Assembly (NCBI RefSeq): GCF_014646375.1
Contig: NZ_BMNI01000016.1
Location: forward strand, 1-43,828
Length of the DNA: 43,828 nucleotides
DNA from: Nocardioides phosphati
GTDB taxonomy: Bacteria; Actinomycetota; Actinomycetes; Propionibacteriales; Nocardioidaceae
Reading direction: 5' to 3'
Every line of letters starts with the position of its first letter. The stretch's first letter is position 1. This document shows positions 15,957 to 25,000 of the stretch, piece after piece. Below the pieces are notes generated by a model, which was not told the origin of the DNA, did no database searches, and saw only the letters and a program-made list of their open reading frames with translations. Both the position numbers and the translations under genes were made by a program.

Positions 15957-17770
15957 GCATGGCCCGCGGCTCGAACCGCCGAAACCAGCCCGGCGGCTTC
16001 GGCGAAGCCGTCGCCCTGTGGGTGGCGATCGGCGCGATCGTCTCCGCGCTCGTCCTGGTCTACGCCGGCGTACGGATCGGCCACGAGCTCGCCGGCATCG
16101 AGAAGACGCCCACGGACCCGTGGGCGGTGTTCTTCGGCGTCCTCGACGGCTCAGTGGCATGGCCGACGGAGTCGTGGATCGTGTTCGGCATCGGCGCCGT
16201 GCTGCTCGCAGCGCTGGCGCTGATCGTCTACCGGGCGGCCACCGGCCGCCGTGGCAAGGGCACCCGCGTGGACTGGACCTCGACCTACCTCGGCAAGGGC
16301 CGCGAGGTCGAAGGGATCTCCGCGAAGGAGGCTCGGGCGAAGGCCGAGCGGTGGGGCGTTAAGTCCGAGGCCCCCGGTCTCGCGGTCGGGCGCACCGTGG
16401 CGGGCCGGCAGCGGCTCTACGCCTCCTGGGAGGACGTGATGACGCTGATCGCCGGACCCCGAACCGGTAAGTCGCTCTGCTACGCGATCCCGTCGATCCT
16501 GGCAGCGCCGGGTCCGGTGATCGCCACGTCGAACAAGCGCGACATCGTCGACGCGACCCGCGACGTGCGTGCGGCCACGCACGGCGAGGTGTGGGTCTTC
16601 GACCCGCAAGGAGTAGCCGGGGAGGAGCCAACCGACTGGTGGTGGAACCCGCTGTCCTACGTCACCGATGAGGTGAAGGCCTCCACGCTCGCCGGCCACT
16701 TCGCGGCCGGCTCGAGGGCGGCCGACGCGAAGACGGATGCGTTCTTCGAGCCCGCGGCCCGCGATCTGCTCGCGGGCTTGTTGCTCGCCGCGGCGCTGGA
16801 CAAGCGGCCGCTGACCGAGGTGTACCGGTGGCTCACCCGCCCGCACGACGACACTCCGGTCGACATCCTCCGGGCGAACGGTCAGCCGATGATGGCTGAC
16901 CTGGTCTTCGGTGTCATCGAGTCGCCGGAGAAGCAGCGCGGCGGTGTCTACGGCACCGCGCAGCAGATGGCCTCCTGCCTGACCAACCGCGCGGTGCTCA
17001 AGTGGGTCACCGACGACGGCACCCGCCGCCGGCACTTCGACCCGGCCGCGTTCCTCCGTGAAGGCGGCACGCTCTACAGCCTCTCCCGTGAAGGCCGCGG
17101 CTCGGCTGGCCCGCTCGTCACGGCGCTCACGGTCGCCGTAGTGGAAGCGGCCGAGGAGCTCGCCAAGACCCAGCCGGGCGGCCGGCTGGCCATGCCGCTG
17201 GTTGGCGTCCTCGACGAGGCCGCCAACGTCTGCCGCTGGCGCGACCTGCCGGACCTCTACTCCTTCTTCGGGTCCCAGGGGATCGTGCTGCTGACGATCC
17301 TTCAGTCCTGGGCCCAAGGCGAGGTGGTCTGGGGCCGCGAGGGCATGAACAAGCTCTGGTCGGCCTCCAACGTCGCCATCTACGGCGGCGGCGTCAAGGA
17401 GGAGGGCTTCCTCGAGCAACTGTCCAAGCTCATCGGCAAGTACGACCTCATCGCCCGATCGACGTCCACCAAGGCGAACGCCGGCATGTTCGGTTCCGGG
17501 GTCTCGACCTCGCGCAGCCTGCAGCGCGAGCGGATCCTCGACGTCGACGACCTCCAGGCGCTGCCCAAGGGCCGCGCCATCGTGTTGTCGTCGGGGAACC
17601 GGGCAACACTCGTCGAGACGCTGCCCTGGACCGAGGGACCGGCCGCCGATGCGGTCCGGGCCTCCATCCGGGCCCACGACCCGCAAGCAGAGAAGACGAT
17701 CCGCGACACGGCGGTGGACGTGGAGTCTGCCGAAGCGGCAGGGCGCCGGTGGCAGGAGGCAGCGCGATGA
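15953..17770 (+). CDS. VirD4/TraG-type coupling protein
   Basis: A 605-aa protein with two N-terminal membrane helices (about 18-42 and 75-97). The P-loop ATPase has Walker A GPRTGKS near 166-173, Walker B GVLDEAAN near 418-425, and the FGSQGIVLLTILQSWAQG segment that follows in VirD4 proteins. This hexameric ATPase links the relaxosome (MobC and relaxase at 30-32 kb) to the channel. The GTG start forms a GTGA overlap with the upstream stop and has GGAGG at the right distance; ATG 15959 is an alternative. Confidence 0.88.
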   Translation: MSMARGSNRRNQPGGFGEAVALWVAIGAIVSALVLVYAGVRIGHELAGIEKTPTDPWAVFFGVLDGSVAWPTESWIVFGIGAVLLAALALIVYRAATGRRGKGTRVDWTSTYLGKGREVEGISAKEARAKAERWGVKSEAPGLAVGRTVAGRQRLYASWEDVMTLIAGPRTGKSLCYAIPSILAAPGPVIATSNKRDIVDATRDVRAATHGEVWVFDPQGVAGEEPTDWWWNPLSYVTDEVKASTLAGHFAAGSRAADAKTDAFFEPAARDLLAGLLLAAALDKRPLTEVYRWLTRPHDDTPVDILRANGQPMMADLVFGVIESPEKQRGGVYGTAQQMASCLTNRAVLKWVTDDGTRRRHFDPAAFLREGGTLYSLSREGRGSAGPLVTALTVAVVEAAEELAKTQPGGRLAMPLVGVLDEAANVCRWRDLPDLYSFFGSQGIVLLTILQSWAQGEVVWGREGMNKLWSASNVAIYGGGVKEEGFLEQLSKLIGKYDLIARSTSTKANAGMFGSGVSTSRSLQRERILDVDDLQALPKGRAIVLSSGNRATLVETLPWTEGPAADAVRASIRAHDPQAEKTIRDTAVDVESAEAAGRRWQEAAR

Positions 17771-18183
17771 GCGAGCTCGCTGGCTGGGACGTTGAGCCGG
17801 AGGACGCTCCGGCGCCGCGCGTCGAGGAGGAGCCGGCCCTCTACTACGGGTCGGTCGATGAATTCGTGCGCGAGTTCATCGTGCCGACCTACCGCCGCAA
17901 GATCGGCGCCGGTGGCAGCGCTCAGCGCTGGATCGCCACCTGGTGGGAGCACCCCGAGGCGGTGGTGCGGCTGACCGCGATCTGGCGGGCGTGGGAAGCG
18001 CTGCGGCTCGACCCGGCCACGGGGATGAGCGTGTGGCTGCGCGACCACGCCGACTACCACCTCGGCGTGCTGTTCTCCGACTACGGCCCGTTCGGAGACT
18101 CCGAGGAGACCTCGAAGCGCGGTATGCCACTGCCGTACGAGGCGCCGCCGCCGGAGCTCTTTCCCGACGAGCGCGAGCTGTAG
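17767..18183 (+). CDS. DUF4913 protein
   Basis: A 138-aa protein with the DUF4913 signature: FVREFIVPTYRR, then WIATWWEHPEAVVRLTAIWRAWE, then WLRDHADYHLGVLFS. This family is common next to coupling-protein genes in actinobacterial mobile elements; its function is unknown. It starts at an ATGA overlap with the coupling protein stop and ends the rightward T4SS operon, directly before a strong terminator. Confidence 0.85.
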   Translation: MSELAGWDVEPEDAPAPRVEEEPALYYGSVDEFVREFIVPTYRRKIGAGGSAQRWIATWWEHPEAVVRLTAIWRAWEALRLDPATGMSVWLRDHADYHLGVLFSDYGPFGDSEETSKRGMPLPYEAPPPELFPDEREL

Positions 18184-18185
18184 TG

Positions 18186-18229
18186 ACAGCGAGGAGGGCC
18201 GGAGCGTGAGCTCCGGCCCTCCTCGCTGT
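18186..18229. terminator. Strong bidirectional terminator
   Basis: A 20-bp perfect stem (18186-18205 with 18210-18229) closed by a GTGA loop, placed between converging genes. It should end the T4SS operon from the left and the YegP-like gene from the right. Confidence 0.85.
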
Positions 18230-18241
18230 GCCTTGGGTAGG

Positions 18242-18418
18242 TCAGACCTCGACGACCGTGGCGCCGTCGGCTGCGCGCTGCACCGCCTCGGTGCCCTTGA
18301 TCGCGGCCCCCTTCGTCTCGTAGGCCTCGCCGGTCGCGACGACCTCGCCGTTGCCGGCCTTGAGCCGGAACCGGTACTTGCCGGCCTTGTCCTCGTAGAC
18401 CTCGAACTTGCCCGCCAT
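18242..18418 (-). CDS. YegP/DUF1508-like small protein
   Basis: A 58-aa protein with the DUF1508 pattern: KFEVYEDKAGKYRFRLKAGNGEVVATG-EAY, then KGAAIKGTEAVQRAA. This widespread small fold has no settled role. GGAAGGAC precedes the ATG. A second, divergent protein of similar size and pattern is encoded at 41168 in the leading region. It shares a terminator with the T4SS operon. The 128 bp between it and the next gene hold nothing obvious. Confidence 0.85.
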   Translation of the reverse strand: MAGKFEVYEDKAGKYRFRLKAGNGEVVATGEAYETKGAAIKGTEAVQRAADGATVVEV

Positions 18419-18546
18419 GTGCTGCCGTCCTTCCGAGTGAGGTTGCTGTCGATCGCGACGGTAGCCGCGTCGACGCCGCCTAGGAAGGAGGCGGGGGAGA
18501 GCGGCTTCCCCGTCCGCGCTGCCCCCGCCCCTCTCCGAGGACTCTC

Positions 18547-18849
18547 TCAGACCGATCGCGCAGTGGGAGAGTCGGCCGAGCTCGTACCGCTGTCCTTCCG
18601 GCCTGTCCACATGCGACCGCGCGGCACCCCTGTCAGCGCGGTGGGAGGTACCCACTCGACGGTCAGCGTGAACGGAATCGCCGGGTGCGCGATCGATGGT
18701 CGCGCGAAGGCCACCAGGCCCCACCACATCATCCGACCCCGCTTGTCGGGTGCCTGCTTCCACTCGAGCAGCAGGGCTGGTGAGATCTGGCCGCCGATGT
18801 CGAACTGCAGCCCGACTGCGCACGGGAGTGGCATCGGGGCGGCGTCCAT
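18547..18849 (-). CDS. Hypothetical protein behind a LexA-type box
   Basis: A 100-aa protein with no recognised family. It has WKQAPDKRGRMMWWGLVAFARP, then PFTLTVEWVPPTALTGVPRG, and a polar tail; there is no signal peptide or membrane helix. The ATG at 18849 is 13 nt from a near-perfect actinobacterial SOS operator (18863-18878), the best clue to function: it is probably induced by DNA damage or by incoming single-stranded DNA. The coding assignment rests on start, length and operator placement. Confidence 0.55.
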   Translation of the reverse strand: MDAAPMPLPCAVGLQFDIGGQISPALLLEWKQAPDKRGRMMWWGLVAFARPSIAHPAIPFTLTVEWVPPTALTGVPRGRMWTGRKDSGTSSADSPTARSV

Positions 18850-18862
18850 GCCGGCAGCCTAG

Positions 18863-18878
18863 TCGAATATATGTTCGA
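18863..18878 (-). promoter_or_regulatory. LexA (SOS) box
   Basis: TCGAATATATGTTCGA matches the actinobacterial/Gram-positive LexA operator TCGAAC-N4-GTTCGA with one mismatch, in an AT-rich promoter pocket directly upstream of the minus-strand gene at 18849. The same gap (18850-19073) also has a 6-bp stem CATGTC-TCGG-GACATG at 19004-19019 in front of the plus-strand TPR operon. Confidence 0.65.
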
Positions 18879-19073
18879 TCTTCTACTTCTCCGCCGCACC
18901 CTCGCGGCGGCGAGATCCAAGGGATGACGACATGGCTTCCGAGGTCCTACGCTCGTGTCGACGGTCACAGGCCTCTGCCGGAGACCCTTGGGCCCCTGGC
19001 CACCATGTCTCGGGACATGTGGTGCTTGTCGGTCGTCAGCCCCCCGGCGACCAGTCGCACGTAAGGACTTCCG

Positions 19074-19370
19074 ATGGCCGAGATCACACAAGCGATGATC
19101 GATTCGCAACGGAGCGCCGCTGCGAACGCCTATGAAGAGGCGAGGCAGCTGATGCACGAGGGTCGCGCCGAGGATGCGGCGAGTGCCTTGCTGCGCGGCC
19201 TGGCTGCCTTCCCAGCGCACACCCAATCCCTCTACCTTCTCGGGGAGATCGCCGAGCGTCATTCGGGCAACATGCCGCGAGCAAAGTCGCTGTATTGCTC
19301 GGCGCTGGCGATTGATCCAGCCCACGCGGACGCCGACGCTGCTCTCCGCCGCATCTATCGAGGCGAGTGA
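19074..19370 (+). CDS. Small TPR protein
   Basis: A 98-aa protein of about two tetratricopeptide repeats: ANAYEEARQLMHEGRAEDAASALLRGLAAFP, then SLYLLGEIAERHSGNMPRAKSLYCSALAIDP. TPRs are protein-protein interaction scaffolds. AAGGAC precedes the ATG. It is followed without a gap (GTGA) by the repeat-rich membrane protein and then a second TPR protein, so the three are probably one complex. No partner can be named. Confidence 0.75.
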   Translation: MAEITQAMIDSQRSAAANAYEEARQLMHEGRAEDAASALLRGLAAFPAHTQSLYLLGEIAERHSGNMPRAKSLYCSALAIDPAHADADAALRRIYRGE

Positions 19371-20431
19371 TCCTGATGGCAGGATCGCCGCCAAGCGCGA
19401 ACGACACCGTGTTTGGAGCGGTTGCTATCGGTGCAGCCGTGCTCGGTGTTACCACCCTCGCAGTCGTTGCCGCACCGGCCGCAGCTGGCGGAGGTGCGCT
19501 AGCACTGCTTGCGACTGCGGTCGAAGGCGGCAGCCTAGCGGCCGCCGCCGCCGAGGCCCTGACCGTCGGAGCGACGGCCGCCGGCATCGCGGGATTGATG
19601 ACCATGAGCGGCGACTCCGTTGGACCTGCCACTCCGCCGGCCCCAGAGCCAGATAGCTCCGTCCCGGAACCTGCATCCCCGGCTCCCGCTCCCGCGACTC
19701 CGGCTACCCCGGGTCCGGGACCCGGGACAGGTGGTCCGTCGGGCGGCGGAGAGCCGCCACCGGGCGGAACGGACTGGGTAAGGGTCGCTGCCATCGCTGG
19801 CGGAGCAGCGAGCGTTATCAGTGTGGCGACAACGAACATTTGGAAGGTCTACGAACTAGGCCACCCGCCCAACGCGCCCGGCACCCAGCCGGGTTTAACG
19901 CCTAGTTCCACTGGCAAAGCAGCGCCTCTCCAGCCTGCCGCTGCGACGCAGCACGACGGTGGGAAGCAGCCAGCCGACGCGGGCCAGCAGGTGCCGCCGG
20001 CCGAGCCAGGCCAGCAGGTGCCGCCGGCAGACCCGGGCCAGCAGCTGCCGCCGGCCGACCCAGGCCAAGTGCCGCCGGCCGACCCAGGCCAGCAGGTACC
20101 GCCGGCCGACCCAGGCCAAGTGCCGCCGGCCGACCCAGGCCAGCAGGTACCGCCGGCCGACCCGGGCCAGCAGCTGCCGCCGGCCGACCCAGGCCAAGTG
20201 CCGCCGGCCGACGCGGGCCAGCAGGTACCGCCGGCCGACCCAGGCCAAGTGCCGCCGGCCGACCCAGGCCAGCAGGTACCGCCGGCCGACCCGGGCCAGC
20301 AGGTACCGCCGGCCGACCCAGGCCAAGTGCCGCCGGCCGACGCGGGCCAGCAGGTGCCACCGGCCACCAACTCAGACGGCGGCGCCAGCCAGGGCGGCGC
20401 CGGCGACGCTGACGCGAGCATGGACGGCTAG
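19367..20431 (+). CDS. Membrane protein with PPADPGQ-type tandem repeats
   Basis: A 354-aa protein from GTG 19367, which overlaps the preceding stop; ATG 19376 is the alternative. Residues about 12-85 are Ala/Gly-rich and hydrophobic, and a second hydrophobic stretch lies near 140-160 (WVRVAAIAGGAASVISVAT), with Pro-rich linkers. About residues 205-340 are 15 tandem units of 8 or 9 residues (GQVPPADP or GQQVPPADP, occasionally ADA, AEP or L for V). Such Pro-rich spacers often cross or decorate the cell wall. It lies between two TPR genes in one operon. Function unknown. Confidence 0.7.
   Translation: MILMAGSPPSANDTVFGAVAIGAAVLGVTTLAVVAAPAAAGGGALALLATAVEGGSLAAAAAEALTVGATAAGIAGLMTMSGDSVGPATPPAPEPDSSVPEPASPAPAPATPATPGPGPGTGGPSGGGEPPPGGTDWVRVAAIAGGAASVISVATTNIWKVYELGHPPNAPGTQPGLTPSSTGKAAPLQPAAATQHDGGKQPADAGQQVPPAEPGQQVPPADPGQQLPPADPGQVPPADPGQQVPPADPGQVPPADPGQQVPPADPGQQLPPADPGQVPPADAGQQVPPADPGQVPPADPGQQVPPADPGQQVPPADPGQVPPADAGQQVPPATNSDGGASQGGAGDADASMDG
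19979..20361. repeat. Coding minisatellite (24/27-bp units)
   Basis: About 15 near-identical units, alternating 27 bp and 24 bp, encode the Gln/Pro/Ala/Asp repeat. Unit boundaries keep frame, so slippage would change repeat number but not the reading frame. Higher-order 51-bp pairs are visible, pointing to recent expansion by block duplication. Confidence 0.9.
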
Positions 20432-20435
20432 ACAG

Positions 20436-21272
20436 ATGAGCGACTTTCTTCAATTAGGGCAGCGCCTCTACAAGGAGAGCCGCTACGCAGACAGCTCGCG
20501 AGCCTACGAACAGGCCCTAGAGGCCGGGGCCGATACCGCTGAAGCCCTCTACGGCATCGCCCGCGCGGCGGCCGCCAGGGCCCAGTACGACGAAGCGCTC
20601 GAGACCTTGGAACGGGCTAGAAGTGCAGATCCAGCCCACCCCAACGTCGTATTCCTTATGGGCTGGATCCATCAGCAACGTGGAGAGGTGTCATCGGCCA
20701 TCGCGCGCTTCACGGAGGCCTGCACCGCCCAGCCCGGCCACCGCGAGGCCGAAGCCGCGCTCGCGGCACTCGGTGCGGATATCCCGAGGCCGCCCGCGGC
20801 CAGCCATACCCGTCAGGCCCCTTCGATGGCGTCGAACTCGCAGCAGGCGCGTCGTCCCCGCGCGTTGACGGGGCGCTTGATTGTCGGCCAGGTCGAACTG
20901 GTTGAGCAGCGAGCCGAGGCGGGAGGCGTAGGTGCCGACTACGCCGCTGCCCTACAACGCGCGAGTCGGAGTGCCGTCATTCTGCGGATCCGCGCAGAGG
21001 ATGGATCGCGGTACGTAGTTGCAATGCGTGGCGTCGGCCTGACGGGAAGCACCCCGCAGCACGGCGACTGGATCGCGGTACCTGCGGTGTTCAACGACGG
21101 GCGACTGGAGGTGTCCCGCCTCGAGAATCTCGAGACCGGCGAGCTTCTGGAGATGCGGCAGCCGAGCAAGACGAGCAGCGCTGCCTACATCGCGCTCCTC
21201 ATCTTTGTGGCCCTGGTGATCGTCGCTGCCTTCTCCTGGGTGATCTACGGATTCGTCACCACTCAACTCTGA
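20436..21272 (+). CDS. TPR protein with C-terminal membrane anchor
   Basis: A 278-aa protein. Residues 1-110 contain about three TPRs (LYKESRYADSSRAYEQALE, EALYGIARAAAARAQYDEALETLERA, VVFLMGWIHQQRGEVSSAIARFTEA). Residues about 140-240 form a compact beta domain (GRLIVGQVELVEQRAE through PQHGDWIAVPAVFNDGRLEVSRLENLETG) like the OB-type modules that precede 'NLTTG' motifs in other actinobacterial proteins. The last 25 residues form one membrane helix, so the protein is tail-anchored with the TPRs in the cytoplasm. Last gene of the TPR operon. Confidence 0.75.
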   Translation: MSDFLQLGQRLYKESRYADSSRAYEQALEAGADTAEALYGIARAAAARAQYDEALETLERARSADPAHPNVVFLMGWIHQQRGEVSSAIARFTEACTAQPGHREAEAALAALGADIPRPPAASHTRQAPSMASNSQQARRPRALTGRLIVGQVELVEQRAEAGGVGADYAAALQRASRSAVILRIRAEDGSRYVVAMRGVGLTGSTPQHGDWIAVPAVFNDGRLEVSRLENLETGELLEMRQPSKTSSAAYIALLIFVALVIVAAFSWVIYGFVTTQL

Positions 21273-21401
21273 TCACGGGCGAGCTCGCCACCGCTCGGCT
21301 CGCGAGCTGGGGACATCGCGGCACTCCCGGCGGCAGACCGTTGCGCTCGCGGGCGGTCAGGCAAGGAGTAGGGATGCGCGAGCCCCACCCAACTAGATGA
21401 T

Positions 21402-21429
21402 ATGTCACCGATAATCAACGTTATGACAT
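21402..21429. promoter_or_regulatory. Inverted repeat in AT-rich promoter region
   Basis: ATGTCA (21402-21407) and TGACAT (21424-21429) flank an AT-rich spacer in the 261-bp gap before the gene at 21534. A TTATAC at 21453-21458 could be its -10 box. The gap is markedly more AT-rich than its surroundings. It is a candidate operator and promoter for 21534. Confidence 0.4.
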
Positions 21430-21533
21430 TACTCCCATAGACTTACATCACATTATACGGGCTGAACCACTCCCCTTGGCAAGAGAGGTCAGAACCAGAC
21501 ACACAGGCCGAGCGCCATCCCTAAAGTCGTCGC

Positions 21534-22004
21534 ATGAGCACCGAGATCGCCGGCCTGGTGACGCGCCTGTACGAGATCGTCGCCGAGCTCGAGGCGCTCC
21601 ACGAAGGCCGCCACTTCACGCCCGACGGTCACCTGGTCGGCTCGATCGGCGAAGTCCTCGCGGCCGCGATGTTCGGGCTCGAGCTGATGCCGGCGTCCAA
21701 CAAGAGCTACGACGCGAAGCTCGGCGATCAGACCGTAGAGATCAAGGCCACCCAAGGGAACGGGATCTCGCTCCAGGCGCACTTCGACACCCTCCCCGAC
21801 TTCCTCGTCGCGCTTCGGATTGAGCGCGATGGATCGGCGAACGTCATCTACAACGGACCAGCAGCGCCCGTCTGGGAGGCAGCCGGAGAAGCCGCGAAGA
21901 ACGGCCAACGCCGAATCGGCATCTCCCGACTCCGAGCGCTGCAAGAGGCGATCCCAGAGGCCCAGCGGCTCTCGCCGGTCCTTCAGACCACTCCCCCGAT
22001 CTAG
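21534..22004 (+). CDS. PD-(D/E)XK-like protein (DUF6998-type)
   Basis: A 156-aa protein with a helical start, then GHLVGSIGEVLAA (acidic residue), YDAKLGDQTVEIKATQG (Asp, then Glu-x-Lys) and a beta strand NVIYNGPAAP. This order fits a PD-(D/E)XK nuclease core with active-site residues E, D, ExK. I associate the family with the label DUF6998, from memory. It converges with the type ISP enzyme gene (15-nt gap between stops), a pairing that suggests a defence role, though the two are not co-transcribed. Confidence 0.65.
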   Translation: MSTEIAGLVTRLYEIVAELEALHEGRHFTPDGHLVGSIGEVLAAAMFGLELMPASNKSYDAKLGDQTVEIKATQGNGISLQAHFDTLPDFLVALRIERDGSANVIYNGPAAPVWEAAGEAAKNGQRRIGISRLRALQEAIPEAQRLSPVLQTTPPI

Positions 22005-22018
22005 GGGCGGGTCACCCG

Positions 22019-25000
22019 CTACGCCTCGGGAATCACTTCGAGCGGCGGCAGCGAGTCGACGATCTTCATCGTCTCCACGCTGACCGTCACGACGCGGGCG
22101 AGGAGGTCGATGATGTAGCGCGGGTCGCCAACCTCGCGCGACCAGTCGTTCGGGTCGTTGACGATCCCGGACGCCTTGTCGGTCTTCACGTAGTAGCGGT
22201 CGATGATCCACTCGATCGCGGACCGGCTCCCGAGCATGTACTGGTACGCCTCTTCGGGGATCCCGGAGAGCGTGATCCGGTCGTTGTAGACGATCGTCGT
22301 CCGGTCCTTCTCCTTGCCGGACTTCCCGAACGCCATCTTTCTGTCGCCGACCGCGAAGAACGCATAGGGGTCGCCGATCGGCTGGATGTCCAGCCCCGCG
22401 AGCGGGTACGGGTCAACGGTCTCGTAGCCCAAGTGCAGGTCGCTCAGTGATCGGCCAGCGTCGACGAAGCCACGGAAGTTCCTTACAAACGGGATCCTTG
22501 GCAGCATCTTCCTCAGGTCCGAAGCGAAGGTCACGCGGTAAGTCGGAGAGTGAAGCAAGCCGTACACGTAGAAGTAGATGTCATCCTTGGTGATCGCCTC
22601 AGCCGGGTATGCCGCAACGAAATTCGCCAGCGCCTCGTCGGTGACGTTGTCGATCTGCCGGTGGCCATCAATCAAGCCGCCCTCGATGTCGAGGCCGAGC
22701 TCCAGGCCCGCGGCATCCTCCTCAACCTGCTCATACCGCCAGCGGGGGAAGTACTGGCCACTACCCGAGCCCCACAGTGCGAGGTCCGGGATCAGGTCGC
22801 ACGCCAGAGCAGAGAAGGGGTGGCCCGACCCCGCGGCGGTTAGGTAGAAGCCGAAGTTGCGCATGGTTGTAGTTGGAAAGATGCGCGGCAACTGACCGCG
22901 AATATGGTTCAGGCCACCGTCGTAATACACGGTCTGCCTGAAGAAGGGCCGGTAGATGGCTCCGCCAAGGTGCTCGCGCTCGAAAGTGACGTTGCGGCCA
23001 GCGGCGAGCCGATTCTTGAGGCTAAGCGTCCACGAGATCTTCGTCGGGTCCAGGTCAATGAAGTCCGGTACGAGATCCTTGGGCTTCGCGGTCGTCCGGG
23101 TCCGCTCCCTGTGCTCCTGAAACCCCCGAACTTGATCGTTGAACGCGCCGATCGTCCTCCTGACGGAATCCTCCAGCGAGGAGCGACTGGAGTTATAGAC
23201 CCATGCGTCGCGCCCTGTCTCCAGCCCACGGGTGTATGTCTCGAAGATCGTGGGCGCACCGAGGTCGGCTCCATGCTTCGCCCCGACGGGCATGTGCCGC
23301 TGAAAAGAGGTGTCGCGCTGGTCGAGCCAGTCACCGTGCTCATTCGGAACGAGTTCGACGCAATCCGCCTGAACGATGTCACCGGCCGCCTCGACCTCGC
23401 GGATCTTCTGCCCAGCAGTCAGGTAGTCGGCAACCTGCCGGTACCGAAGCCGACGCGTGGCTGCCTCTGGATTCCGAACAAGTACCGTGATCGCGATCGT
23501 TGCCCGCGAGCCCCCCTTAGAACTCTTGAGTTCTTTGCCGTCGACACCCCAGCCCGCGAACTCAAACAGTGGCCTTCCCTCGCGACGCCCTTCCTCACCG
23601 CCGACCCGACCATTTCCGCGCAGGTTGTAGATGTGGATTGAGGAAAACTCTGCGGCAAGGGACTTCCTCATCCCATCGGCTGTATTCGAATCGAGGAATC
23701 CGCCGTTAGTGATGAACGCGATGACGCCCCGCTCGCCAAGCTTCGAGGTCGCCCAGCGAATGGCCCGAATGTAGGAGTCGAACATCGCGTTGTTGCCGCC
23801 GCGCGACCGCTCCGAGAGATAGTCACGGCGGATCGCCCCGTCCAACGTCGGGTACACCTCGTTCGCGTTGTTGTCGTTCGCGCTGTCCTGCCCCGCCGAA
23901 TAGGGCGGGTTGCCGACGATGACGTCGATCTTCATCGCCTCGATGGCTTCGAGAACGTCGTTGTTCTCAGTAAAGACGTCGAGGTCCCTCTGATCGTCAT
24001 CCTCAGCCGCCTGGAAAGTGTCGGCCAGCGCGAGGTGCGGGAACGGCCGGGACTCCCCCGTTAGGTCTTCGTAGACCATCTGGAGGTTGGCCGCGGCGAT
24101 GTAGTAAGCCAGCAGCAGAATCTCCTGGCCCGCCATCTCGGATGCGTACTTGCGAGCCACGTCTTGCGGCTCGATCAGACCCGACTGGAGAAGCCGCACA
24201 AGGAACGTGCCCGTACCCGTGAAGCCGTCTAGAACATGGACGCCTTCGTCGGTGAGGCCGCGGCCGAACTCCTGGCGCATGACCGCGTCAGCGGAGCGAA
24301 GGATGAAGTCGACGATCTCGATCGGCGTGTAGACGATGCCGAGCTTGTCGACCGTCTTCTTGAAGGCGGTGGCGAAGAACTTGTCGTACAGCTCGACGAG
24401 GATGCGCTGCTTGCCTTCGGCGTTGTCGACCCCGGAGACCCTTCGACGAACGGAGGCATAGAACGGCTCGAGGTTCTCGCGCTCGGCGGACATGTCGACT
24501 TCGTCGAGCGAGGCGAGCATCAGCTCCATAATCCGGGCGACAGGGTTCGTCGAAACGAATCCACTGTGGCCGAAGAGCGCGTCGAAGATCGGCCGGGTGA
24601 CGAGGTGCTGGGCGAGCATCTCGATCGCGTCGTCGACGCTGATTCCGTCGTTGAGGTTGGCGCGCAATCCCTTGAGGAACTGGGCGAATTCCTTGCTCTG
24701 CGGGGAGTCGGGGTTAGCGAGGAGGGCGCGGATGCGGACCTTGTGCCGGTCGGCGATCTCGGAGACGTCCTTGGCCCAGGTCTCCCAGTAGCGGCGCTCG
24801 CCGACCTTCTGGACGATGCGGGCGTACATGGCATCGCGGAAACCGTCGAACGCGAACGTCAGCTCGAGGTTGTCGCCGTACTGGTCACTGGGGCCCTCTC
24901 CCCCGCCGTTCCGTTCGTCTTCGTCGCGTGGGGTGACGTTGTCAATGATCAGGCGCTCGTTGCGGGTCTTGTTGAGCTCGATCTGGTTGATCATCGCGTG

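Noticed and set aside
18932..19135. Possible small plus-strand gene before the TPR operon
   Set aside because: The translation is composition-biased, overlaps the supported TPR gene in another frame and has no ribosome site.
19979..20361. Regular repeats resembling a CRISPR array
   Set aside because: Units are contiguous, in frame and encode a Pro-rich peptide; there are no unique spacers and no cas genes.
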